Below are positions 9,301 through 16,436 of a stretch of 64,000 nt of DNA, in pieces. Below the pieces are notes generated by a model that was not told the DNA's origin, searched no databases, and saw nothing but the letters and a program-made list of their open reading frames with translations. Origin of the DNA: Arthrobacter glacialis (lineage in GTDB: Bacteria > Actinomycetota > Actinomycetes > Actinomycetales > Micrococcaceae). The position numbers and the translations under genes were made by a program. The stretch's first letter is position 1. Each line of letters begins with the position of its first letter. Location of the stretch: NCBI RefSeq assembly GCF_002909445.1, contig NZ_PPXC01000016.1, positions 1 to 64,000 on the forward strand, given 5' to 3'.

Positions 9301-11872
9301 CCGGGAATGGCTGGAGCTCTACCCGCAAGCCCGCCTGCTCTCTGCCGGCAGTGATGACATCAAGACCGCCAAGACCGACAGCAGCGCCCGCCGGCAGTTC
9401 GTAGCCCGCGTTGCAGCCAACGACTGGGATGGGGTCATCATCACCCAGACCGCGTTCAAGAGCATCGGGGTCAAGGCAGAAACCATCGAGGCGTACCAGC
9501 ACACACTCATCAGTGACGTGCGGGAAACCATCACCAATGCCATGGACAACGGCGAAGACCGGACCACGGTGAAGAAACTGGAGACCAAGCTCCAGGGTGA
9601 AGAAGAACGCATGAAGAAACTCATGGACACAGCCCCGGATCCGGGGCTGACGTTCGAGGACACAGGCGTTGACTACCTGTTCGTGGATGAGGCGCACGAC
9701 TACAAGAACCTGCGCACCGTCACCAACATCAAGGGCGCCGAAATCAACGGCTCCTCCCGCGCCACCGACATGCACCTGAAACTGGAATACCTCCGTGACA
9801 CCCACGGGGACCGTGTGGCCACCATGGCCACAGGAACCCCGATCGCGAACTCCTTGACCGAAGCGCACGTCATGCAGCGCTACCTGCGCCCGGACCTGTT
9901 GCGCGATGCCGGGGTGGAGAACTTCGACATTTGGGGTGCGACCTTCGGGGAAACCGTCACGGCCATTGAAATGGACGCCGGCGGCCGGCTGAAGAACAAA
10001 TCCCGCTTCGCCAAGTTCAAGAACGTGCCAGAAATGCTGCGCACCTTCCACGTCTTCGCTGACGTGAAGCTCTCCGAAGACCTGAACCTGGCCACACCAG
10101 ATTTGGTGAAGCGCCCCAGCGACGGGGAACGACAGCCCGAGCTGGTGTTGATCCCGCAGCCGCCGGAACTGGCCGACTACATGAAGGGCCTGGCCGAGCG
10201 GCTGGACAACCTCAAGGGATGGGCCCAGAAGGGAGCCGACAACGCCCTGACCGTTTACAACGACGGCCGCAAAGCAGCCCTGGACTTGCGCATGGTGGGC
10301 ATCGAGCCGCAGTCCGCGACGAAGATTGACCACGTGGTGGCCAACACCTTGAAGGTCTGGGAAGCCAACCGGGACAACCAGTACGAGACAGCGTTCAAAT
10401 CCGGGGTCCTGTCCGCCCAGCGAGGCGCTTTGCAGATCATCTTCTGCGACATGTCCACCCCGTCCAAGAACAAAGGCCCAGACGGTGAACCAGTCTGGAC
10501 GGCCTACCAGCAGATCAAGGATCAGCTGGTAGCCGGCGGCATCCAAGCAGACCAGGTGAAGTTCGTCCACGACTTCCCCAAGGCCGAGCAGAAGGCAGCA
10601 CTCTTTGAGCAGTGCCGCAGCGGAGAGGTTGCGGTGCTCTTGGGATCCACGTCCATGATGGGCACCGGCACCAACGTGCAGCTGCGCGCCATGGCCATCC
10701 ACCACGTCACCTGCCCCTGGCGGCCGGCCGACCTGACTCAGCGGGATGGGCGGATCATTCGCCAGGGCAACGCCAACGCCGAGGTCTACAACTTCCAGTA
10801 CGCCACCGTGGGCAGCTACGACAGTGCGGCCTGGGACGGGATCCAGCGCAAGGCCACCATGATCAACCAGGTACTGCGTGGACGCCTGGACGTCCGCGAG
10901 CTCGAAGACGTGGGAGACCTGGCACTGAACGCCGCCCAGATCAAGGCCGCCACCAGTGGAAACCCGTTGGTGATGGAGAAGATCGAAGCCGACGCCGCCA
11001 GGACCAAGCTGGAACGCCTCAAACGTGCCTTTGAGAAGAACCAAAGCTCCCTGAACTGGTCCAAAGCCTCAGCCCTTTCAACCATCGAGGCGGCAGAGAA
11101 GAAACTGCCAGCAGTGCTGGCGGCGGTGCCCACCGTCCAGGCCACGCAAGGCGATGCCTTCGCGATGAGATTTGAGAACAGAACCGTGGACACCCGGGCC
11201 GACGCCGTAGCCGGCATCTACGACTGGGTGAAAACCAACACCCCCGACTTCGGGAACTTCGCCCACCGTCAGCACGACTACGGGACTATGGCGGTCCTGG
11301 GAGGGCAGGAGCTCGTGGTGTCCAACGCGGCCAACCAATCCCGCCTCGGCTCCTACCAAGACCTCCTGATCCAGGTGAAAGGCCTTCCCGACACGGCAAC
11401 AGTCTTCAGCCGGAAAGAGATCCTGGAAGCTGGAACCGGCATGGTCACCAAGCTGGAGAACCGTGTCGCCGGCATCCCGGAGAATGCAGCCAAGCTGCAG
11501 CGCACCATCGCTGACAAGCAGCTCGTGACCGTTGAGATCGACGCTCAACTCGGCAAACCCTTCAAATACGAGGACAAACTGGCCGACGCCCGCGAAAAAA
11601 GCAAGGACCTGGACGCCAAACTCAATGCATCGCTTGAGCCTAAACCCGCAGCACAGAAAGAAAATGTTGCCGGGGATACCCAGGTAGGGCTAACTCTAAA
11701 AACTTGGTCCCAAGGGTTCAACGTAGACGCCGAACAGCCCAGCTCGAAGGGGGGAGTAGTGAAGAATCCGCAGACCTCAGAACAACAAGCAAGAAAGCAG
11801 CGGCTACAGCGCCAACTCGCTCAACGCCTCGCAGACAAGCGCCCCCAAGAAAGAGACCATGACCTGGGCTAA
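6338..11872 (+). CDS. Giant N6-adenine methyltransferase-SNF2-type helicase fusion
   Basis: About 1,844 residues if read from GTG 6338. A disordered Gly/Asp/Arg-rich N-terminus leads to a methyltransferase domain with the SAM motif VLEPGSGSGTF (about 7118-7150) and catalytic-loop GNVPFG (7303-7320). A superfamily 2 helicase domain follows: Walker A EVGAGKTAE near 9191, DEAH in FVDEAHDYKN near 9690, and motif VI QRDGRIIRQGN near 10740. The family is common on phages and plasmids and is thought to modify or protect incoming DNA. Between GTG 6338 and GTG 6863 the frame has no ATG, GTG or TTG, yet residues typical of the family start near 6780; a second real-looking gene lies in another frame at 6420-6740. 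The C-terminus has a TLKTWSQGF motif and a Q/R-rich tail shared with the relaxase. Confidence 0.85.
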   Translation: MVRKKTKYDIDGQMSLDSLWSEPEEIRNEHARATRHGNDAESRPEVVQRDRGSRDVLFELGDTDPGTDRDRDGQPHPARHPGTINAGNHRGAEYGQGQRTGNGVPGDDLQIPANGRGLGRDGGLDSSAGGALQLSTPAAAAAAGQSFRPLSQDDLAPSGQKARFAANYEAIRIVRVLEAEQRPATPEEQRALGQWSSWGAVPQLFDKDDWAQERATLREALSEQEFDAASRTTINAHYTDAGIVKAMWSTVEDLGFTGGEVLEPGSGSGTFIGMAPAGARMTGVELDPLTASIAQALYPQARIRTESFADTQLQRNSFDLAVGNVPFGKTALYDKAFNQGQHSMHNHFIIKSLEAVKPGGYVAVLSSSFTLDAANPAARREMSAMADLVGAVRLPTAAHRRAAGTDALTDVLFFRKREAGRESANTDWETVGPVILDGKNIKINNYFDTHPQNVLGTITVGTGMYGAETVTVKADGELAAVPALLGERLRHITTEALAEDRGYSPAQAIAGKEPAALLEASQAAWDGTITAERNGSFTVLEHGQPAPLDIPKAHAAEMRALLGLRDGARALMEMEAADRDDTPEMDAKRTTLLEDYTRYAENFGPINRFTTRQRLDKETGETIVSRISPPAVRKLQALDPFGNLPSALEDFNAETKTASPGGLLQHRQVQVRKPVMGADTIDEALAICLDTHGVPELEVIADLVGSTAEEARAQLGELVFDDPATAALVTAPEYLSGNVRVKLDTARAAAQEDPRWNANVAALEKVQPTPVGMEDVEARLGAVWISVEDHQKFVRETLNDPRASVSSVGAGIWRVKAERGSVKATSWWGTHRRPAPDLLQSILEQKSIQVEDTDSEGKKVANLEETEAAQESANALQERFAEWVWEEPERATRLIDEYNRRFNSIALRDYTQEGHRLTLPGLAASFTPHEHQRTAVARIISEPAVGLFHEVGAGKTAEMVMGAMELKRLGMATKPMVVVPNHMLEQFTREWLELYPQARLLSAGSDDIKTAKTDSSARRQFVARVAANDWDGVIITQTAFKSIGVKAETIEAYQHTLISDVRETITNAMDNGEDRTTVKKLETKLQGEEERMKKLMDTAPDPGLTFEDTGVDYLFVDEAHDYKNLRTVTNIKGAEINGSSRATDMHLKLEYLRDTHGDRVATMATGTPIANSLTEAHVMQRYLRPDLLRDAGVENFDIWGATFGETVTAIEMDAGGRLKNKSRFAKFKNVPEMLRTFHVFADVKLSEDLNLATPDLVKRPSDGERQPELVLIPQPPELADYMKGLAERLDNLKGWAQKGADNALTVYNDGRKAALDLRMVGIEPQSATKIDHVVANTLKVWEANRDNQYETAFKSGVLSAQRGALQIIFCDMSTPSKNKGPDGEPVWTAYQQIKDQLVAGGIQADQVKFVHDFPKAEQKAALFEQCRSGEVAVLLGSTSMMGTGTNVQLRAMAIHHVTCPWRPADLTQRDGRIIRQGNANAEVYNFQYATVGSYDSAAWDGIQRKATMINQVLRGRLDVRELEDVGDLALNAAQIKAATSGNPLVMEKIEADAARTKLERLKRAFEKNQSSLNWSKASALSTIEAAEKKLPAVLAAVPTVQATQGDAFAMRFENRTVDTRADAVAGIYDWVKTNTPDFGNFAHRQHDYGTMAVLGGQELVVSNAANQSRLGSYQDLLIQVKGLPDTATVFSRKEILEAGTGMVTKLENRVAGIPENAAKLQRTIADKQLVTVEIDAQLGKPFKYEDKLADAREKSKDLDAKLNASLEPKPAAQKENVAGDTQVGLTLKTWSQGFNVDAEQPSSKGGVVKNPQTSEQQARKQRLQRQLAQRLADKRPQERDHDLG
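6420..6740 (+). CDS. Unrecognised 106-residue protein nested in the methyltransferase-helicase frame
   Basis: The ORF lies wholly inside the 5' region of the giant gene in a different frame. It has its own ribosome site (GAGGAGA six bases before ATG 6420). Almost all of its codons end in G or C, the pattern of the real genes here, while the giant gene's frame in this stretch reads as a G/D/R-rich string. The protein is acidic and helical (DPETYFSNLGIQIQEQIEIE, later RSTLEIIGERNMARV and ending MDEDLDEMEDSTPLPEERFS) and cytoplasmic. I do not recognise the family. Either both frames are used, or this is the true gene and the helicase starts in some unusual way. Confidence 0.65.
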   Translation: MNMHGRHAMEMMRNHDRRSFSEIEDPETYFSNLGIQIQEQIEIEMDSLIQHDTQGRSTLEIIGERNMARVSARGMVYQEMIYRFLPMDEDLDEMEDSTPLPEERFS

Positions 11873-11969
11873 AGAACGAAGGAACGGAACTCCATAAGCG
11901 AACGCGACCAAGGCTCACCCTGACCCCACGAGAGGCCCAATGTCAGAGCGCCCTTGTAGTGTCATATCT

Positions 11970-12005
11970 GAAGTGGCCAACCAGTCTCAATGGGTTGGTC
12001 ACTTC
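11970..12005. terminator. Hairpin between convergent genes
   Basis: Arms GAAGTGGCCAACC (11970-11982) and GGTTGGTCACTTC (11993-12005) pair with a single mismatch around a ten-base loop. It sits between the end of the plus-strand helicase gene and the end of the minus-strand DUF4190 gene, the expected place for a shared terminator. There is little T-tract on either side. Confidence 0.55.
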
Positions 12006-12037
12006 GCAATTTAACCAACAAGTCAGTCCCAGCTGAT

Positions 12038-12331
12038 CTACATTCCAACAGACTGTGAACCAAAGGCGATCGCATAGTAGACCGAAGAAACCAGAGCGTA
12101 CGTAGCAACGATGTAGCCAACTGACATAGATGCTATTGCGATCCACCAACCACGTTCGCCTCTCACCTTGATCTGCTGGATTGCGAGGTGTGCCAGGCCT
12201 ACGCTAAAAACCACGATGATACTGATACCAAAAAGAACTAGACAGACGAGGGCCACTACTGTCATGGTTAGTGCCGCGATAGCAAGCTTGTTTACCGGCT
12301 TCACGGTGGTCGGGTTCTGAATCTCTTGCAT
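12038..12331 (-). CDS. DUF4190-type small membrane protein
   Basis: 97 residues. After a short polar start come NKLAIAALTMTVVALVCLVLFG, a short loop with LAHLAIQQIKVRGERGWWIAIA, then a second hydrophobic stretch with MSVGYIVATY. The order 'NKLAIAAL - membrane - QI..RGERG - AIA...GYI' is the DUF4190 pattern seen in many actinobacterial membrane proteins. Function unknown. It belongs to an AT-richer island with the next two minus-strand genes and is possibly their last gene, although 183 bases separate it from the upstream one. Confidence 0.7.
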   Translation of the reverse strand: MQEIQNPTTVKPVNKLAIAALTMTVVALVCLVLFGISIIVVFSVGLAHLAIQQIKVRGERGWWIAIASMSVGYIVATYALVSSVYYAIAFGSQSVGM

Positions 12332-12514
12332 TGGTATTCCATTCTCCTAGATTGCTCTCCACCAAAGCTCGGTTATTCGTCATCCAGATGAGCCCAGATC
12401 CTCATTGCCCACCCGAAGGTGTGAGTCAGAAAATTGGTGGAGTGCTCAGCCTACAAGGCTTAGAACCACACGGGAAAAGAAACTCGCGGTAGCACCAACC
12501 ATTCGGAACAAATC

Positions 12515-13333
12515 TCAGGGCTCTTTGGGAATCATGGATTCGATCCCATTCTCCACTGATGATAAGCAATGCTCCTTTATCGGTGTCATTTCACTGGAAA
12601 GTCTAGATTTGAAAATAATAAAATCTTGCTCGATTGATTTTTGCAAACTAGGTACATTTGCGATGATTTGATCCAATATTTTGAGCAGTCCAGGGTAAAG
12701 AACTTCCGTCTCTTTACGATCATAAGCGGCACGAGGATCACTTGAAAGTGTCTCAGCTATGACACTGGAGGCCCATCCGACACAAAAATCTGCTGAAGCA
12801 CCAGGTGGTTTAATGGTGCCGTTTTGTTCCACAAACGACAGTGCATCAATTCTCGACAGAACACTGGTTTTTGAGTCTAGCTGCTGAAGGTTCTTAATAA
12901 TTGATTCAGACGCGATGGCCAGCCAGTTCTCCCCGAGCAAGACCAGTTGACCGGGTTGGCCCAACCCTAAAGCGGAATCTAGATTTTGGATCATGGCTGG
13001 ACCGGATGTAAACACCCTCACATTCACATTTGCATCATTTGCCATCAGACATGTCAGGCCACGCATGTATGCAAATGAATATATGTCATCGTAAAAATGA
13101 ATTGATTGTTGACAGGTAAGCAACTCTTCAATTTGGTCAAACTGAGTTTCAACCTGATCTCTGGTCATGTCAACGTTATGCGGTCTTGAATGTATTTGGT
13201 CGGATTCAAGGTTCCCTCCCGCGCACGCGGATGTTAAAAGAATAGTAGATATTATTGCGACGAGGAATATTAAAAAACGGAAGCCTGGGCGATGAAAATC
13301 AAGGCCCAGGCTTCCGCCGTCACGCTCTTTCAA
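12515..13333 (-). CDS. Hypothetical lipoprotein
   Basis: The N-terminal region FRFLIFLVAIISTILLTSAC is a lipoprotein signal sequence with lipobox LTSAC, so the mature protein would be lipid-anchored outside the membrane. The remaining ~240 residues have no repeats or further membrane segments and no family I recognise; several Cys (LLTCQQ, GLTCLM, DFCVGW, EHCLSS) could form disulphides. The start is uncertain: TTG 13333, GTG 13345 and ATG 13363 are all in frame, and the upstream gene's terminator hairpin (13278-13316) lies inside this 5' coding segment. Clearly AT-richer than the plasmid backbone. Confidence 0.6.
   Translation of the reverse strand: MKERDGGSLGLDFHRPGFRFLIFLVAIISTILLTSACAGGNLESDQIHSRPHNVDMTRDQVETQFDQIEELLTCQQSIHFYDDIYSFAYMRGLTCLMANDANVNVRVFTSGPAMIQNLDSALGLGQPGQLVLLGENWLAIASESIIKNLQQLDSKTSVLSRIDALSFVEQNGTIKPPGASADFCVGWASSVIAETLSSDPRAAYDRKETEVLYPGLLKILDQIIANVPSLQKSIEQDFIIFKSRLSSEMTPIKEHCLSSVENGIESMIPKEP
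13272..13316 (-). terminator. Rho-independent terminator of the secreted-protein gene
   Basis: Perfect 13-base arms (CGGAAGCCTGGGC 13278-13290 with GCCCAGGCTTCCG 13304-13316), a 13-base loop and a run of six T on the minus strand (13277 down to 13272). It starts 20 bases after the stop codon at 13336. It overlaps the apparent 5' coding end of the following lipoprotein gene. Confidence 0.9.
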
Positions 13334-13335
13334 AA

Positions 13336-13944
13336 TCAGACCCACTTGAAGGCAACGCCCCATACTGGAGCAACGCCTGCCTCAAACTTGATAGCCGGGT
13401 GGGCCAATACATTCCTCCAGTTCGCTGTCACGGCCCCGCTGGGTCCACAGCCACCAATGATCCACTGTTCTGTGGTGGTTGTGTAGCCCTTTCCTTGGAC
13501 GCAGATTGAACCCTTTGCGTTCAAATCCTTTGCCCAGGAATAGGTCTTCTGGCCAAGGGATGACCCAATGAGTGCACAGCCAGTATCAGTCCTTGTGCTC
13601 TGTGTCCCTAGTGTGGCGACCTGGTTCTTCCAGCTGTTACATGTATCCGCCAATAGGGAAACATCGTCGGCTGCTGCGACGGCCAATTCACCTGAGCTCA
13701 CGCCCGTTGCCAAGTCCTGTGCCGTAGAAAGGCTGACTGCTTCTTCGCCGAAGTTTTCATCGATGAACTTACTCTGTTCCGGAGTGAGGACCTGAAAGTC
13801 GGTTCCTTCCACGAGCTCCAAGATTGAAGAAGCTCCGATTGAATCACTGTCGCCAGTTGTTCCAGCAGAAGCTGCAGCAACTGGGCCGAATGTAAAAAGC
13901 AGGGTGGCCGCTGAAACTATAGCAAAAAGCTTATTAATTTTCAC
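13336..13944 (-). CDS. Hypothetical secreted protein
   Basis: 202 residues from GTG 13944, preceded by GGGGGA four bases upstream; the TTG at 13956 in the same frame is less likely. A Sec signal peptide is plain (KINKLFAIVSAATLLFTFGP ending AAASA). The mature part starts with an acidic segment (EGTDFQVLTPEQSKFIDENF, AVSLSTAQDL) that could be a propeptide. A Cys-containing C-terminal domain follows (DTCNSWKNQ, TGCALIGSS, GSICVQGKGYTTTTEQW, IGGCGPSG). The four Cys suggest two disulphides. Family not recognised. It has its own terminator and an AT-rich upstream region, as expected for an independent, recently acquired gene. Confidence 0.7.
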   Translation of the reverse strand: MKINKLFAIVSAATLLFTFGPVAAASAGTTGDSDSIGASSILELVEGTDFQVLTPEQSKFIDENFGEEAVSLSTAQDLATGVSSGELAVAAADDVSLLADTCNSWKNQVATLGTQSTRTDTGCALIGSSLGQKTYSWAKDLNAKGSICVQGKGYTTTTEQWIIGGCGPSGAVTANWRNVLAHPAIKFEAGVAPVWGVAFKWV

Positions 13945-14249
13945 AAAATCCCCCAATATTGGTATTAATCTATTTTATGTAAAATTTCTCAGATGTATTT
14001 TGAATCGACATACTTATTAGGAAAATATTATCTGAATGCAAGTTACACTACATTCACAGAGCGAATAACTGATCAATTTTCGATTTTGAGACCAAAATTT
14101 TATAGATCACCGAAAAAATAAATATAGTTCACAATTTATCATGGCGCTGGTAGATACTCACTGACCTTTCGGACAGTCTTGAAATTTCTTGTGCTCTCCG
14201 ACTTGTGCATCGAGCCCTTGAGGCGGCGCCGAACGGTACTAACACGTCG
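13945..14249. other. AT-rich intergenic region
   Basis: No gene is convincing here. Bases 13957-14140 are strongly AT-rich (runs such as TATTTTATGTAAAATTT) compared with the GC-rich backbone. They presumably hold the promoter of the minus-strand secreted-protein gene. The composition changes abruptly near 14140, which looks like an insertion boundary. Confidence 0.5.
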
Positions 14250-14369
14250 ACAAAGCTGGAGAACCGTGTTGCTGCCATCCCGGAGATGGCAGCAACACTG
14301 CAGGGGACCATCGCTGACAAGCGGCTCGTGACGGTTGAGATTGACGCCCAGCTCGGCCGAGAGCAGTAA
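14250..14369 (+). pseudogene. Fragment of a second methyltransferase-helicase gene
   Basis: Forty codons read TKLENRVAAIPEMAATLQ, then GTIADKRLVTVEIDAQLG and REQ before TAA at 14367. This is nearly the same as the helicase segment encoded around 11453-11560 (TKLENRVAGIPENAAKLQ, then RTIADKQLVTVEIDAQLG). DNA identity is also obvious. It has no start and no domains, so it is the remnant of a related copy, or of a partial duplication, cut at about 14250. Confidence 0.85.
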
Positions 14370-14416
14370 TGGCCACAGGCTAGGGAACCGGGGTTAACTG
14401 TCCCGCTGCCTGGTAG

Positions 14417-14806
14417 CTATCGGCGGGCCTGACCAATGAGACTTTGAATGTAAGCCACACGATTGAAAACATCAGCACGCTGAAGAGCGTTACCCACCGG
14501 CACCTGTTCGGTGTACGAGTGCGGTCCAGCCTGAATGTGCACGGCCACGTATCCTCGTGTGCGTGTTTCCTTGGCCAGGAGAAAAAGCAGGCTCAGGAAG
14601 AAGAACCAGATAAAGAGAATCACCATGACAATGGCCCACCCAGGGGTATGAGTTGTGGTTGAAGTCTGGTCAACAGTGGTCACATTCACCTCTGCCAGGG
14701 GCCAGGAGCCGGCAGGAGTAATGATCTGCTTTTCAGTCACGTGCACGTTGCCAATATTGATCAATGGCTGAGCAAAGCTGTCAGGAAAGTTGGGCACGAG
14801 AGTCAT
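14417..14806 (-). CDS. Small single-pass membrane protein, DUF6232-like
   Basis: About 129 residues from ATG 14806. An N-terminal beta-rich part (INIGNVHVTEKQIITPAGSW, PLAEVNVT) precedes one strongly hydrophobic segment (WAIVMVILFIWFFFLSLLFL) and a C-terminal beta-rich tail (GYVAVHIQAGPHSYTEQVPV, ending QSLIGQARR). The order 'I.V....I...G..WPLAEV - membrane - strand' is reminiscent of actinobacterial DUF6232 proteins, but I hold this loosely. The frame stays open upstream to 15034 with a composition unlike the rest. Function unknown. Confidence 0.5.
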   Translation of the reverse strand: MTLVPNFPDSFAQPLINIGNVHVTEKQIITPAGSWPLAEVNVTTVDQTSTTTHTPGWAIVMVILFIWFFFLSLLFLLAKETRTRGYVAVHIQAGPHSYTEQVPVGNALQRADVFNRVAYIQSLIGQARR

Positions 14807-15115
14807 ACTTGCCGACTCTAGCAGCGGCCACAGACACTCAAGTCCAACGTATGGGCTAAATTCTCTGGGTGCACTGAGTGGATAGCCGGCTAAAGGCAAA
14901 AGCGGTCCGATGACGACACCTGTAGGGGAGCGGGGGGGCGTTGACCAGGCACAGGAACCTTGAGGGAGGCATGAGTTTTCAAGCGCCTGGGGGGAATCCC
15001 AGCGAGGTGCTATCCGTTCTTGCACCACCCCCACCTAGCATCGCGCACGTCAGAAACGACACCCAAAACAGTTCAGAAAATTTCTCTAGTTCCTCGTATT
15101 TATTGGTCAAAACCC

Positions 15116-15145
15116 TTGCGCATTCATATGAATGACCGATAGAAT
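15116..15145 (+). promoter_or_regulatory. Promoter with an operator-like palindrome in its spacer
   Basis: TTGCGC (15116-15121) and TAGAAT (15140-15145) are separated by 18 bases, a plausible sigma-70-type promoter about 60 bases upstream of the glutaredoxin gene. The perfect palindrome CATTCATATGAATG (15121-15134) lies between the boxes, where a bound repressor would block polymerase. Confidence 0.55.
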
Positions 15146-15205
15146 AGAGGTATAGCAACAGCCGAACATAACCAGTGAATATACGCAACGCAGGAGCTGA
15201 TTCCC

Positions 15206-15469
15206 ATGACGATCACCATCTACTCAAAGCCTTACAAGTCCGGTTGCTTTCAGTGCGACAAGACGAAGGACTTGCTGGACACCGCAGGGATCACCTACAC
15301 GTTCGTTGACATCACGAGCAACGACGCAGCGCTGGAGTACATTTCAGAAGACCTCGGTTACGCACAGGCCCCCGTGGTGCTGGTAGAAATTGATGGCAGC
15401 ATCGATCACTGGTCAGGGCTGAACCCACCCAAGATTCAACAGGCCATTGCCCTTGAACTGGCAGGGTAG
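15206..15469 (+). CDS. Glutaredoxin-like (NrdH-type) protein
   Basis: 87 residues with a thioredoxin fold. The N-terminal strand and redox motif SGCFQCDKTK (Cys-Phe-Gln-Cys) resemble the CxxC of NrdH glutaredoxins, and QAPVVLVE holds the cis-Pro loop. It ends in a helix (PPKIQQAIALELAG). It would be a small cytoplasmic thiol-disulphide reductant; NrdH proteins usually supply electrons to ribonucleotide reductase, but no nrd gene is in view. AGGAGC precedes ATG 15206. It heads a run of plus-strand genes (glutaredoxin, hypothetical, SSB, hypothetical) that read like one operon. Confidence 0.85.
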   Translation: MTITIYSKPYKSGCFQCDKTKDLLDTAGITYTFVDITSNDAALEYISEDLGYAQAPVVLVEIDGSIDHWSGLNPPKIQQAIALELAG

Positions 15470-15482
15470 GGGAGTGGACACC

Positions 15483-15806
15483 ATGACAACCCGCCTTGAA
15501 GACGTTGACTACTACCTCCCCCTCTATGACGAGGACGGCGACATGGATCATGAAGCCTTCTACCACCGGAACATTCTCGCCCTGGGCCGCGACTTCGGAC
15601 TTCCCGGTGTGAGCGACTGGTCAGCACACGAAGTCATGACCACCTTCCCCGCGGTGGAGCACCTCACCCAAGCTACTCCCGAAGTTCAGGCCGCACTGAT
15701 TGCCCTGGGTAAGGCCATCGACCAGTTGAACCCCGAGGAACCAGCCACGTCAGAAATGATCGACGTGGCCACCACCACCGTTCACGCACTACTCACCACC
15801 AAGTAA
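15483..15806 (+). CDS. Hypothetical protein between glutaredoxin and SSB genes
   Basis: 107 residues, acidic and soluble. The start ATG 15483 follows GGGGAG nine bases upstream; the open frame reaches into the glutaredoxin gene but that part is not needed. The protein begins [20 protein letters not shown] and ends in a helical region with [19 protein letters not shown] do not recognise the family. It is 13 bases from the stop of the glutaredoxin gene and 13 bases before the SSB start, so it is co-transcribed and probably a conserved plasmid maintenance or transfer accessory gene. Confidence 0.6.
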   Translation: MTTRLEDVDYYLPLYDEDGDMDHEAFYHRNILALGRDFGLPGVSDWSAHEVMTTFPAVEHLTQATPEVQAALIALGKAIDQLNPEEPATSEMIDVATTTVHALLTTK

Positions 15807-15819
15807 AAGGAGCAAGACC

Positions 15820-16380
15820 ATGGCAGGCGAAACCACCATCACAGTCATTGGCAATCTCACCAGCGACCCCGAACTACGATTCACCCCGAGTGGATCCGCG
15901 GTAGCAAACTTCACCATTGCCTCCACTCCCAGGACTTTTGATCGAGAGTCCAACGAATGGAAAGACGGCGAAACGCTCTTCCTCCGTGCCTCCATCTGGC
16001 GTGAAGCGGCCGAGAACGTTGCCGAGTCCCTGACCAAGGGCACCCGCGTTATCGTCTCTGGCCGGTTGAAGTCACGGACATATGACACCAAGGAAGGCGA
16101 AAAGCGTACCGTCATGGAGCTTGAAGTCGATGAAATCGGCCCCTCCCTGCGCTACGCCAACGCCAAGGTCAACCGCACCCAACGCTCCAACAACCAGGGA
16201 ACCCCGGCCGCTGCAGCTGCGCCGACAGCCGCGCAGGGATACCAGGGCTTCCAAGCCTCCGGACCCGGCAATTTCGCCGCATCATCACCGGCCACCACCA
16301 ACGACCCCTGGGCAATCCCCCCGGAGCCGAATAATGGCGGGTGGGGGAGCGGCCCGGATCAGTCTGAGCCGCCGTTCTAA
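15820..16380 (+). CDS. ssb: Single-stranded DNA-binding protein
   Basis: 186 residues. The OB-fold domain occupies about 1-110 ([73 protein letters not shown]). It is followed by a Gly/Ala/Pro/Gln-rich linker and the acidic tip ending SEPPF, close to the usual DDxPF SSB tail that recruits partners. Plasmid SSBs coat single strands during replication and after conjugative entry. ATG 15820 follows AAAGGAG. Family certain. Confidence 0.95.
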   Translation: MAGETTITVIGNLTSDPELRFTPSGSAVANFTIASTPRTFDRESNEWKDGETLFLRASIWREAAENVAESLTKGTRVIVSGRLKSRTYDTKEGEKRTVMELEVDEIGPSLRYANAKVNRTQRSNNQGTPAAAAAPTAAQGYQGFQASGPGNFAASSPATTNDPWAIPPEPNNGGWGSGPDQSEPPF

Positions 16381-16436
16381 ACCCCTGCGCAATGTCAGAG
16401 TCACATGCTATGTCTAAGGGAAAGAAGGAGCTCACC

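Noticed and set aside
8543-11044. 833-codon open frame on the minus strand
   Set aside because: It is antisense to the methyltransferase-helicase, contains no family motif and has the Val/Gly/His-rich composition of a GC-rich shadow frame.
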